Part shown: positions 11,831 to 50,000 of the stretch, in pieces | Numbering within the stretch: the first letter of the stretch is position 1 | Layout: each line of letters begins with the position of its first letter | From: Bombyx mori | Taxonomy: Eukaryota > Arthropoda > Insecta > Lepidoptera > Bombycidae | DNA length: 64,000 bases | Direction of reading: 5' to 3' | NCBI RefSeq assembly: GCF_030269925.1 | Contig: NC_085131.1 | Location: 1,936,001 to 2,000,000, forward strand | The notes under the pieces: model-generated | Databases searched by the model: none | The model's input: only the letters and a program-made list of their open reading frames with translations | What the model was told of the DNA's origin: nothing | Position numbers and translations under genes: made by a program

Positions 11831-12344
11831 GAGCCGTTTATCGTTTAAGCTTTTTCAAGACAGCAGCTTGATTGTTTGGGTGCTTTTCCAATCTTTCGCG
11901 GTGTTTTTGTCTAAATTTGGCAATTTCTTGCATCACTGTAGGTATCCCTAGTCCTTTGTGTATTTTAGTGTTTGTGACCAACCACGGAATAACACTTATA
12001 GAGCGCAAGATATAATTTTGCATTCTTTGTATTATCCTGATATTCGAATTACAGGCCGCTACCCCATAATTCGATTCCGTAGAGCTAAATTGGTTTAAGG
12101 ATAATTTTGTAGATTAAAAGTTTGTTACTTAGCTTGCTGTTACATCCCAACAGCCTATGGAGATTTATGTATCGGATGCTTAGTTCCTGTCTTTTGGTCT
12201 TGATGTGTTGTTTCCATGTTAAGCAGCGGCCCAATTGCATTTCCCAGGTATCTTACGTTGTCTTGGTGAGGCAATACAGCGTTTTCGACATGAACAAGTG
12301 AACAATCACCTTTTCGTAACGTGAACGAACTTATTTGCACTTTT
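11830..12344 (-). pseudogene. Decayed jockey-clade LINE reverse-transcriptase remnant
   Basis: Two minus-strand frames carry jockey-like RT C-terminal sequence. 12344-12155 has 'HQDNVRYLGNAIGPLLNM'. 12023-11838 has 'VIPWLVTNTKIHKGLGIPT' followed by a basic segment ending HRERLEKHPNN. They are in different frames with decayed sequence between them, so the copy is dead. Clade assignment is by motif resemblance. Confidence 0.65.
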
Positions 12345-12716
12345 TTCCCTACCTGTGAAAGGCTTGAAAGGCTATTTCAGCTTCTCCTCGACGAGTAGAT
12401 GAGCTCACGGGGCTCAAACCGGAAGTGTTGCTAATACTAACCCTAGCAAGAGCAGTGCTTCGCGGAATCTACCAGCGGATCGGAAACGCGACCCACTCAG
12501 AAGATCCGGCGAGAAACTCAGTGGGCTGTGTCTGTGGGTTAATTTACTCGTCGAGCTCTTCGTCGCAAGCGACGGGTTTGACGAGGACGGTGACCAGTGC
12601 TTGTGGTACCTAAAAGCACCGTTAATGAATCGGGAGGATCCGTAATGACTGTTTGAATGAATGTTTAGGGCGACGTCGACTGTTTACCATTCGGTCCACA
12701 GGATCGGGTATGAAGT
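12345..12716 (+). repeat. family R repeat, long copy
   Basis: Defined here by 'agcagtgcttcgcggaatct', 'ggatcggaaacgcgaccca', 'ccggcgagaaactcagtgg', 'cgtcgcaagcgacgggttt' and 'aatcgggaggatccgtaat'. Eight copies lie in this window on both strands. There is no obvious TIR or tail and the class is unknown. Confidence 0.75.
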
Positions 12717-13439
12717 TTGCACTAGCTCTTATTCGCCACATATGTAACCATGTGTTTATCAAAAGCTTTTTGCAATCTCTGTGATGCTATTTACAAGTAT
12801 GAAATATTGGAAATAGGATTTAATAGAAACCAACTCGGATGAAGTTTGCGGCCGGTCGCGGAAAAATAACTAATGAAGTAGATATTTAAGCCTAGAGTAT
12901 CCGAGAAATCGCACAATGATGAATAGATTTATTGGGTCCAATAGGAAGATACTGCGATGGTTCAAAATACAAAGGCTGTGATACATAAAGTGGGTCAAAG
13001 TAGAGATACGGCTACAGGTCTACACGAAACAGGCAATGCATTTGCAGAAAAAACACTGTCCAAATATCTATAACAAACACCCGTCTGTAAATAAGGCAAA
13101 AAAATATCCGCCTGAGTTACCTCACGTGCACCAAAGTTTGTCCAAGCTCCTTCCTAAATAGAGTTCAGGTGCAGATTAAGTAGTTAGAAAAACTTTACTG
13201 ATGATATTCTGTGTTATTTTAAGAGATACGGAACAAAACGCCTTGTCCGTGATCCATATATATTCCGGGTGCCCTACCACATAATGTTTAGTTCAATAAC
13301 TATGTACCTACACCACTACATTTATTATTTGGCAGATACATCCATGAAATCAATATATGTTAATTAATTAAGAAATACTATTTTTTTACTACTCTTAAAT
13401 TGATAAAATACTTTATCTAGGTTTCTATTACAAGTATAT
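12717..13439. other. Intergenic, no recognised feature
   Basis: Mixed-composition DNA with no long open frame, exon or recurrent repeat that I can identify. Confidence 0.4.
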
Positions 13440-14130
13440 CGGAAAAAGTCAATTTGTTTTTTCTCCTACCTACGCCGAAAGTTCGGTTTTCCCCCCGCTG
13501 TACAAGGAAGAAAGTCTAACTTTTCCTCCCGCTGTACAAGGAAGAAAGTCTAACTTTTCAACCCGCTGTACAGGGAAGAAAGTCTAATTTTTCCTCCCGC
13601 TGTACAGGGAAGAAATCTAACTTTTCCTCCCGCTGTACAGGGAAGAAAGTGTAACTTTTCCTCCCGGGGTACAAGTGCGCATGCGCGTTAGTGTCTACGT
13701 CTGCTCTCACACGCCCCTAAAATTCTTCGCCATTGTTGTGCTCGGGTAATTTGCAATATTGTGTTTAGTGTAAAAGTGAAATAAACAAAAGGCAATAAAA
13801 TTTAATAGTGAAGTATTAAACAAAGATGAGTTCATCAGACAATGCTTATTCAATTAATAGTAGTTTATTTAAAATTTAAAAAACAGTTAAATTGTTTTTT
13901 TCATGAGAACGGGGGGGGGGGGGGGGGCGCCCTCCCTACTCCCGGCCAGGGCTTCGCCCCTGGACCCCAGCTCGGTACTCCACGAACTTTTGGCCTGGTA
14001 GGAGAAAAAATAGTATGTGCACCGCGGGACAAAAGTAGGACATCTCATCCCGCGTGTTTGGCAATTTTACACCCGGGAAGAAATGTCCTACTTTTCTCCC
14101 TGGGTGCACAATTTACTATTTATAAAATAA
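13440..14130. mobile_element. Candidate non-autonomous element with subterminal tandem repeats
   Basis: Holds five 34-bp tandem repeats (13486-13673), a promoter-like stretch with a GCGCATGCGC palindrome (13678-13687), a short ATG-led frame at 13826, a 17-G run (13911-13927), then inverted and direct versions of the tandem-unit core at 14028-14105 ('acaaaagtaggacat', 'gaagaaatgtcctac'). Similar motifs near both ends suggest the two termini of a larger element with its middle lost. Superfamily unknown. Confidence 0.35.
13486..13673 (+). repeat. 34-bp minisatellite, five copies plus partial
   Basis: The unit core 'cccgctgtacaaggaagaaa' begins at spacings of 34, 34, 34 and 33 bp (GCTGTACA at 13497, 13531, 13565, 13599, 13632). 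Later units change 'acaagg' to 'acaggg'. Confidence 0.9.
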
Positions 14131-14414
14131 ATAAATAAAACATTTTTTAGTATTTGCAAAATTCAGCTGATTTTATTAACAAACATTTACATAAAAACAA
14201 TACAATCATCTTTAATATTTAATAAATTTATAATAAATTTGTAAAAAGACAGCTGACTGTCGATAAGTACAGCATAAGATAAGTAAGCAGTATATTCAAA
14301 TCAACCAATCCTCCCCCTCCAACCTCAGTTTTTCATAATTATGCTAGTTATCGAGTGTTTGAAATGACCCCACCTAGCTTGAGACACGCGGTCGAATCTT
14401 CAACTATGTTGTAC

Positions 14415-14500
14415 AACAGGGGTGATCAACCTTTTTAATAAAAGGGCAAATTTAAAAAAAAAATTTTTTGTTGGACCGCTCATATATTGACTCTTATTAA
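14415..14500 (+). mobile_element. hAT-like transposon end fragment
   Basis: 'caggggtgatcaacctttt' resembles the CAGGGGT-type terminus common to hAT elements, followed by poly-A/T and 'ttggaccgctcatata'. I see no matching opposite terminus, so this is probably a fragment. Confidence 0.4.
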
Positions 14501-15519
14501 TCATTTACGAAACTTTATTTATAATAAATATTAGAATAAAAAAAAAACAAAAAAAAAAAGATTTCATATACAAATTTTAATGCAAGATAAAAACAAACAA
14601 AAAAAGAACGGAAAAAGGAATTGAAAAGTCGATATATTTTATCGACTTCACCGTCCGTCAAGCATTCCTAAAATTGAATGTATTTCATTCAATTTTGTTG
14701 TTGCGTGTTGCTCATCCTTGTTGTACAACGATTATTCCACTCTTCAAACCGGAACGAGTGACTGCTGAAACCGAGAGGGGATACTACTCTACAAACACTT
14801 TTTTTCATGATTTTATGGAGGGTAGAAAAGACTTTTGTTCATACATGTTATGGAGGGTAGACAAGACTTTTTCATACATTTTATGGGCGAGCAAGGGCTC
14901 AGCCAGAAGGGAAATGAATATAGCATTTATAAACAGAACGAAGTGTGCTGGATTGAAGCTAAGTGTGCTAGTTTATGGCGCTTATTTTTAAAATCCTTCC
15001 ACTTGCTGCTATGGCGGCAACTTAATTAGCTACATTCCAGCGGACAATTTTTAATACACTAAGATGGTACTTCTTAGGTCTATAGGTCTTAACATGATAT
15101 ATTTGTGATACCTCGCTTCTCTTTTCCGGTGTTGCTAGTTTATCAGTTTTACAACTAAAAGTGGGTGACTAGAGTTTTAAAGCGAAGCTTGATAATATCG
15201 TATTTAAAAAATGTATTAATTTAAATACAGATTATAAAAGTTTAGTTTTTCTGTTTTCATTTATCTCCAAAGGGTATTTTTCTATTATTATTGAAAAACC
15301 ATTTCGAGGAATATGTATAAAAAAATCAATTTATAATGACAAATAATCTTTAATTACCGATATTCTAAATCAAATATCTTTGACCGTTGTTTGTCCTCAA
15401 ACGTCAATAGGCTAGCTGACGTAGTCACGACGAAACGTCATTATTGGTTTTATTCAAACAGATATTTTAGCCTACATTTTTATATACTCTGTGCAAGACT
15501 CAAATATCATTTTTTATTT
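14501..15519. other. Intergenic AT-rich DNA with a weak SINE fragment
   Basis: 14718-14790 resembles a diverged minus-strand Bm1-type SINE ('cactcttcaaaccggaacg', 'gtgactgctg'). Frames of 105 and 64 codons at 14674-15029 show no domain and overlap this repeat-like DNA. Nothing else recognised. Confidence 0.4.
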
Positions 15520-15910
15520 GGACTTTTTGGTGGGAACGCGAGTAGTGAAGTTGTGTGATTTGTTTTATTTTGTCTATTTAGTGTTTCTTCGGGTTTAAAT
15601 GTGTAATAACGGTGGTTTATTAACTGTTTAATATTTGTGAAAGTGCACAAACGTGGGAAAATGAAACAAAGCCGCTGGACGTAACTTCTCGGGATCCTCC
15701 CAAAAAGTCCACTGAAAAAATCTCGGTAAATGATCACCCTTTTACTGAGATTATATTTCGTCTCATCTCATTTATTTAATTTCATTTCAGTTGATTAATG
15801 TCTCAAATTATACATATTATTATCTTTTTTCATAAAAATAAGAACATTAATTAAAATATGACTTGACCTAAAGGTCTTAGTTACCAGGGCTAAAAATCCC
15901 TTAAAAAAGG
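15520..15910 (+). repeat. family A repeat, near full-length, forms the AARS2 3' UTR
   Basis: Starts 'ttttggtgggaacgcgagta', passes 'ggtttattaactgtttaat', 'aaagccgctggacgtaact' and 'aaaaagtccactgaaaaaa', and ends 'ggtcttagttaccagggct', 'aaaaatccctt' plus A-residues. It ends 17 bp from the AARS2 stop codon. On the minus strand it supplies AATAAA at 15771-15776 and 15616-15621. Confidence 0.75.
15616..15776 (-). terminator. Putative AARS2 polyadenylation signals
   Basis: AATAAA hexamers on the minus strand at 15771-15776 and 15616-15621, about 150 and 305 nt beyond the stop, both inside the family A repeat. Use is inferred, not shown. Confidence 0.4.
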
Positions 15911-15926
15911 AGAAGTGTAACGATAT

Positions 15927-28378
<12,452 letters not shown>

Positions 28379-28628
28379 CTTTAATGTGGGATAAACATTG
28401 GTTTAATTAGAAATTGTATACTCCAACTTTCAATGACCTAGTCCGTGGCGTTTTGTGTAATACCAAAACCTTGAATTAAAAAAAAATGTGTTTTGTAATC
28501 GTAGATGTATTTAAAAAATAAAGTTATTTATGTAGGTATTCAGATTTAGCTTTATGCAGTTGTTGAGTTATTTGACAATTGACATGTTGATTGTTGACAT
28601 TTATTTCAAGATTTTTCATATAAATCTT

Positions 28629-28692
28629 TTTTTTTTAAGGGAGTTTATAACCTGGTAACTAAGACCTTTAGGTCAGGTCTTGTTTAAATTCC
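28629..28692 (-). repeat. family A repeat, 3' fragment
   Basis: 'tttttttttaagggagttt', 'ataacctggtaactaagac', 'ctttaggtcaggtct': the tail portion only. Confidence 0.7.
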
Positions 28693-29043
28693 ACTCCTGT
28701 AAAACTCCACTCTCACTTCATTTAAATATTAAATTGCTTCAATACTATTTTTAATATATGTATTTATAAAATGAAGTAATTTTTTAGGAAATATGCGGCC
28801 ATCTGTCGTCGTTGCGGATTGAACTCAAACTTCAGTTTAAGAAACACTTATTTATTCCACACCCACCTAAACTCATATTTTTATTACATAACATTGTAAC
28901 GGTAGACTGAGAGTTCAATCTTCTTAATTATTAACAAGAAATAAGCGCATTATGTAAAGCAACAGAGCCTGATAGCTCGCATTGCCCATCAAAAATTCCC
29001 AAAAAGTATCAGTAATCAGCATATATTATAATATGTTACTTGT

Positions 29044-29267
29044 ACTGGTGGTAAGACCTCTTGTGAGTCCGCGCGGGTAGGTACCACCACCCTGCCTATT
29101 TCTGCCGTGAAGCAGTTATGCGTTTCGGCTTGAAGGGCGGGGCAGCCGTTGTAACTATACTGAGATCTTAGAACTTATATCTCAAGGTGGGCAAGTATGG
29201 GCTCCAGTAACCACTTAACACCAGGTGGGCTGTGAGCTCGTCCACCCATCTTAGCCATAAAAAAAAG
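29044..29267 (+). mobile_element. Bm1-type SINE, 5'-truncated
   Basis: 'actggtggtaagacctctt' through 'ctcgtccacccatcttagc' and an A-run. Well conserved apart from a small deletion near 29190. Confidence 0.9.
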
Positions 29268-30265
29268 TTGATATAGAAAAGTAGAATATTTTAATATTAA
29301 GATTTGAACCTAATTTGTATGTTGACGGTGACTACTCACCATCAGATACGCCGCGCCGCATACTTGATACCTGTCTTATTAAAAAAATAGTAAGCAAATT
29401 ATTACTTTTTTCGGGACAACGCTATTGGTATATCGTGAGAGTAAATCGTGAACATGCGTTATGTGCGTATTTCTTTGTAAAAATAGTTCCCTAGACCAGA
29501 ATTTGAAGACTGGCACAACATTCAGCAGACTCTCCTTTAAACTACAACGCTTCCTGGCTGAGCCTTTTCTCGCTCACCTGTCCTGGTAAAACTGGAAAGG
29601 CATCCGGACCACCAATAATCCATCAAATCTAAAGAAAACTAGGAAGATTTCATTAATTGAGACTTCAATGGATTTTTTCGAAGTAATCGATTTTGTTTCA
29701 CTTTCCTGCGCTGGTGAATTTTTACAAATAATAAACGGCGTATTATCATGATCAATGGGTTATAGGAGTCCACTTTCATTAATTATATACAACCTGTCTT
29801 AAAATTCGACGATAAGCTGGCACTAAAGAGAGGCTTCATGAAAAAAAAACTCGAAACTTCCTTCAAAAATTAACACTCATAATTTAATATTTAATAACAT
29901 AATCGCAATGTTTATCGCCAGCTTAAGTACCACTACTAAATAAAGAAAATGGGCTTAATTCCCTATGCCTATTCAATTCAAATACGAAACAAATAATAAT
30001 TACTTTTTTGCTGACAGTTACTACATTTGACGTTGATAGAAATCAGTCCTTTAAATTTATTTTAGAGAAGAGTTGAGAATATAGACTTGCATGTAAATTA
30101 TTGATAAATTAATTGGCCTTTTACTTTAAATATACACGTGTAAATCTATAAGTGGTCACGGAAACATTCCTTTTATTCGCCGGTTAACGTTAAAACAAAA
30201 CATAAACAAGTGCTTGGGACACGTAAGTGCTGTGAGTGTTGTTATTATTTATTCGAACCGAAAAT

Positions 30266-45349
<15,084 letters not shown>

Positions 45350-45452
45350 ATCGATTCCATCAGTGAAATCGTCATGAGAATTGTGTTCGATTATACTACC
45401 AATCTTTAATACACCACAAACTTTATTTCATTCGTTTTTTTTACTTAATGGT

Positions 45453-45489
45453 AATAAAAAATATTTTTGTTTTCACTAATGGCAATAAA
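45453..45489 (+). terminator. Putative SEL1L polyadenylation signals
   Basis: AATAAA at 45453-45458 and again at 45484-45489, about 105-135 nt after the stop codon, a plausible 3' UTR length. Confidence 0.5.
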
Positions 45490-45499
45490 AATGAAAATA

Positions 45500-46600
45500 A
45501 ACACAAATCATATCTCGTCATCATAGACGGTAAATACTTTGTTGAGATCGTGCGAATAATCGATTTGTATAAAATATCGATAAACATCGATTAAATGTCG
45601 AACAGACCGCACTAGTACAATTTTTAAATACCAATCGTTGACTCCATTTATTTATTTTTCTATAGAAAACTGTGAAAATCGATTTGCAATTTATAAAGTT
45701 TCTATTGGTTTGTTTAGTAGTTGTCTTATTCTTTGTTAAACCGATAATTTTTGTTTTGTTTATTGTAATCATAAAATTACATCTCACACGAATGATTTTT
45801 TGATTGATTGACGAATTTTTTTTTTTGTAGCGGTATTTTTGTGTTATTACGTTGTTAAAATCAATTCAGTAATATTATAATGTGCCGTAAGTATTAAGTA
45901 TGTCTGCTCGCCCACCATACAACCATAAGGCGCTTTTCTTAAATGGTTCTGTAAAATGTAAAAATACTGGTTGTTTTTTTTTTTTTTTTTCAAATTAAGT
46001 GGCGCGTTGTGGTTTGCCATCTACATAAATCATTTTCAATTACAGTAACCATAAATGCTGCAAAGTTATTCAGTCTTTACGATTTAAAACCTTAATAAAT
46101 AAATAAATATAGCCCTTGTAGGCAGACGAGCGTACGGCACACCTGATGGCGAGTGGTCACCGTCGCTTATAGAATTTCAAATATTTAAAAAAAAAGATTA
46201 TTTTTATGCACACCAAAGCTATTTTCGAATTAAGCTTAAATAATAGTTTTTATAATTTTGTATGTGATAAATTTCACGGACATTTGATTAGACTTTATAA
46301 AGAAAGTTCATCATCACGTTAATTCATTTCAAATTTCAATATCAAAAAATTTGGTTCACATTCGGCAAATTCATTGCTCTGGTTGTATGTAGATCGATTG
46401 TATATAAATGACAAATATGTGATCATAATGAATAGTAAATAGGGAAAGCTATTAATATAATGTTGATTGAAAATGTGTTTTATTTATTGAAATAATTTTT
46501 TATCTATAAATGGGTAAATTAAGTTTTTATATACCTAAATACATATTATATACATTTAATATTGGTTTTTGAAAACTATATTTTCTTGGCCGGAAATATA
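45500..46600. other. Convergent SEL1L / MOCS2 intergenic region
   Basis: AT-rich, no gene supported. 46107-46170 is a short antisense BMC1-like LINE tail ('ttgtaggcagacgagcgta', 'cacctgatggcgagtggtc'). The 88-codon minus frame at 45521-45787 has no domain. Confidence 0.5.
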
Positions 46601-46608
46601 ATATTATC

Positions 46609-46678
46609 TTTATTGATATTAGTATTCAGGACTTGAGTGTTAATAGAAATTCAAAATCCAAAAAGATACGTTTTTATT
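46609..46678 (-). terminator. Putative MOCS2 polyadenylation signals
   Basis: AATAAA on the minus strand at 46673-46678 and 46609-46614, about 325 and 390 nt beyond the MOCS2B stop. Use is inferred. Confidence 0.35.
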
Positions 46679-47000
46679 TTTCACTCATATATTATCCACG
46701 TTACATTAAAATTATACATATACATATTAAAAAAATACGTATTTTTTCAAGTATAAATAATACTAGTGTTTAAAATATCGTTTTAATACAAATACTACAT
46801 AATCAAGTTAAATTTCCAAGAATCTATCTTACATTACCTGAAAAATATCAAATTTTAATAACATAATATGTAAAATTAAAAAAAATATATTAATCAAATT
46901 GATATTATTTACTCAATGCTCAAACGATATTAAAAGAATGGTAGATTTTTTTAATTGGTAATTCCCAATTTAGGGCTCCTTTGATTTAGTGGCAACACTG

Positions 47001-50000
47001 TCATAAATTGGCCTTTTCCAATTGGTCGATCTTCCTCGCGATGTCTTCAGCAGAGAACGCGTAATCTATACGATCCTCAGATTTTATCTCTTCCAGGTCT
47101 GCCTTTGTTTTCTGTAAATTATTTTTATTTCTGTAAATATTTAATATTTCTAGTTTCCGTTCGACAACGTTCAAAATTCGACCGTAAGTACTGATGCCTC
47201 AAGATTTAGATTCGTTTAATGTAGTGCGTTCTCTCTTCTGTTCGGTTATTGATATTTTCATAGAAAAAAAGTACTATTTTTAATGTCTATGGGCTACGTG
47301 GATCGTTTAAGTAATGTTTTTTTTAATTTATTGAATTATTATTACCACTTTAGTTATGGAGTAATGTAGTAAAAAAAATACTACGGCACCAAATAATATA
47401 CCACCTACAAGAGAACTCGCTCAATTACCTACTCAATTACAACAAATTATCTAATTTAATCGGCCATTTTTGTTCTTTATTTATTTATTGCTTAGATGGG
47501 TAAACGAGCTCACAGCCGACCTGGCGCTAAGTGGTTACTGAAGCCCATAGACATCTACAACGTAAATGCGCCACCCACCTTGGGATACGAGTTCTAAGGT
47601 CTCAGTATAGTTACAACGGCTGCTTCAAACCGAAATGCATTACTGCTTCACGACAGAAATAGGCAGAGCGGTGGTACCTACCCGTACCTACGAGTAATTG
47701 CGCAAATTATAATTTGGATTTTTTTACATGATGTTATTCCTTCGCCGTGGAAGTCAATCATGAACATTTGTTAAGTACGTATTTCATTAGAAAAATTGGT
47801 ACCCGCCTGCGGGATTCGAACACCGGTGCATCGCTAGATACAAATGCACCGGACGTCTTATCCTTTAGGCCACGACGACTTCGAATTCTATTACGCTTTA
47901 AGCACTCATTCTTTACCCAGAACTGCGCGTATTCCGGCGACACCGACTGCAGATACGCGATCCTGTCCTCCATGTCCTTGAGCCGCTTGAAGATGTCCTT
48001 GGAGACGGGGCCCAGGTTAAGGAACTTCTCGACGGCCACGACTCGCTCGGCTACGGAGGGCGGCAGGCCCGGGTCCGAGGACCCAACGGGGACCCCACTG
48101 AAACTAACCGTTTGTGGACCCCATTCGTTGTTGACTTTGTATACTGAAATAAAATAATCACATTACATATTCATTTTAATTTAAATCGATTCTCGCAAGC
48201 GTTTTTAAATCGTCAATCATCTTAATCAAGAAACTTAGGGCTGTCCAAACACCCTATTGGACTATTCACAAATTTATAAAACACTAGCGACCCGCCCTCG
48301 CTTCGCTTCGGAAACATTAAATTTTATTATTGATAGTTGAGTCCCGCGATGTTACCCGCGGTTGTTGTCGTACCGCGGGTGACGCCGCGGGGCGAAGCTC
48401 GTCTAAAAAAAGTAGCCTAAGTGACTCCTTATATCATCAGCTACCTATCAGTGAAAGTCTAGTCAACATCGGTCCAGCTGTTCCAGAAATTAGCCGGAAC
48501 AAACAGACAGACAAAAATTGTAAAAAATGTTATTTTGGTGTGTGTACCGTATATATATTCATATGCATGTAGGAAAAAGCGGTTATTTCAATATTAAAAA
48601 CAGACACTTCAATTTTATTTATATGTATAGATTAGATTATTGATTATGTAGGACAGGACAGCGCATAAACCATTCGATATTCAGTGACAGTTGCAGCCGA
48701 TATGCATAATGTGAATGCTTTGAATCATTAGGTTATCAATCCATGGCAGAAATAGGCAGTGTAGTGGTAAAGAGCTTTGCTTGCGTTGCATCCTAAAATC
48801 TACCTACCCACCTTCAAAAAGTGGTCCAGGGTACCAGGGGAACACTAGTCTAGTCTAGAAAATTCGACTTTAATTAATTGAAATTATAAGTTTGTACACT
48901 ATTATGATTCTACTGTCAAAGACTATTTATACTTCTCTAATCACCTATTTCGTCAAGACTACACTATAGGCAAATATTAATAAAAACAAACAATATTTAA
49001 TCTATTCTCAATTTGACCACAGACTATAAGCAATAAGAAAAGCTTGACAATAAACAAAATAGTATGCATGCGTGTGTGTGTCAAATAGTGGGTGGCGGCA
49101 TTTACGTTGTAGATGTCTATGGGCTCCGGTAACCACTTAACATCAGGTGAGCCGTGAGCTACTCCACCCAACAAAGCAATAAAAAAAAACTGGCATTCCT
49201 TTGGCTCACTAGGCACGTGCCTGGAGGCGTGTAGTTACAAGGGACGCGGGAGCTCAGAATTTTTAAATATATAAAGAAAATAACATATCGACGATTAAGA
49301 ACTAAACGCTGATCTATAATCTAAATCTATAATAGATTATATTGCACAAGCATCGATATACCTACTCGTATTATGCAATATTGGGGGTTCGTTTTTGTAT
49401 TTCATTCGCGGATTAGCGTAAGTACAAGGGTCCTGGTCTACTAAAGTCTAGGGTTTGATGATACAACGTCATCGTAATTGCAAAAACAACTAGTTAAAAT
49501 TTATAGTATTATGATGGGCATTTACGGCCGGTGCAGGGGCGCCGATAAAGTGATTGCCGAGGGCGCTCTGGACCTTTAATCCGTCACTGCCTTTTGCACA
49601 TTTGCAGTTACTCAATTTTTTTTTATTTATTGCTTAGGTGGGTGGACGAGCTCACAGCCCACCTGCTGTTAAGTGGTTACTGGAGCCCATAGACATCTAC
49701 AATGTAAATGCGCCACCCACCTTGAGATATAAGTTCTGAGGTCTCAAGTATAGTTACATCGGCTGCCCCACCCTTCAAACCGAAACGCATTACTGCTTCA
49801 CGGCAGAAATAAGCAGGGCGGTGGTACCTACCCGCGCGGACTCACAAAAGGTCCTACCACCAGTAATTACGCAAATTATAATTTTGCGGGTTTGATTTTT
49901 ATTACACGATCTTATTCCTTCACCGTGGAAGTCAATCCTGAACATTTGTTAAGTACATATTTCATTAGAAAAATTGGTACCCGCCTGCGGGATTCGAACA

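Larger units (their letters stand above)
28379..30265. promoter_or_regulatory. Divergent AARS2 / SEL1L intergenic region
   Basis: 1887 bp between the two start codons, presumably holding both promoters and 5' UTRs. Repeats occupy the middle: family A (28629-28692), a SINE (29044-29267), a SINE-like scrap at 29440-29485, and 29555-29620, which matches 45005-45072 ('ctggtaaaactggaaaggc'). No TATA or initiator assignment is made. Confidence 0.4.

Noticed and set aside
14674..15029. Two overlapping frames of 105 and 64 codons
   Set aside because: They overlap a decayed SINE fragment and low-complexity sequence; no motif or splice partner.
47795..47880. Stand-alone tRNA gene on the minus strand
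   Set aside because: Box A and B motifs are present, but the sequence is the head of a repeated SINE family with no convincing full cloverleaf.
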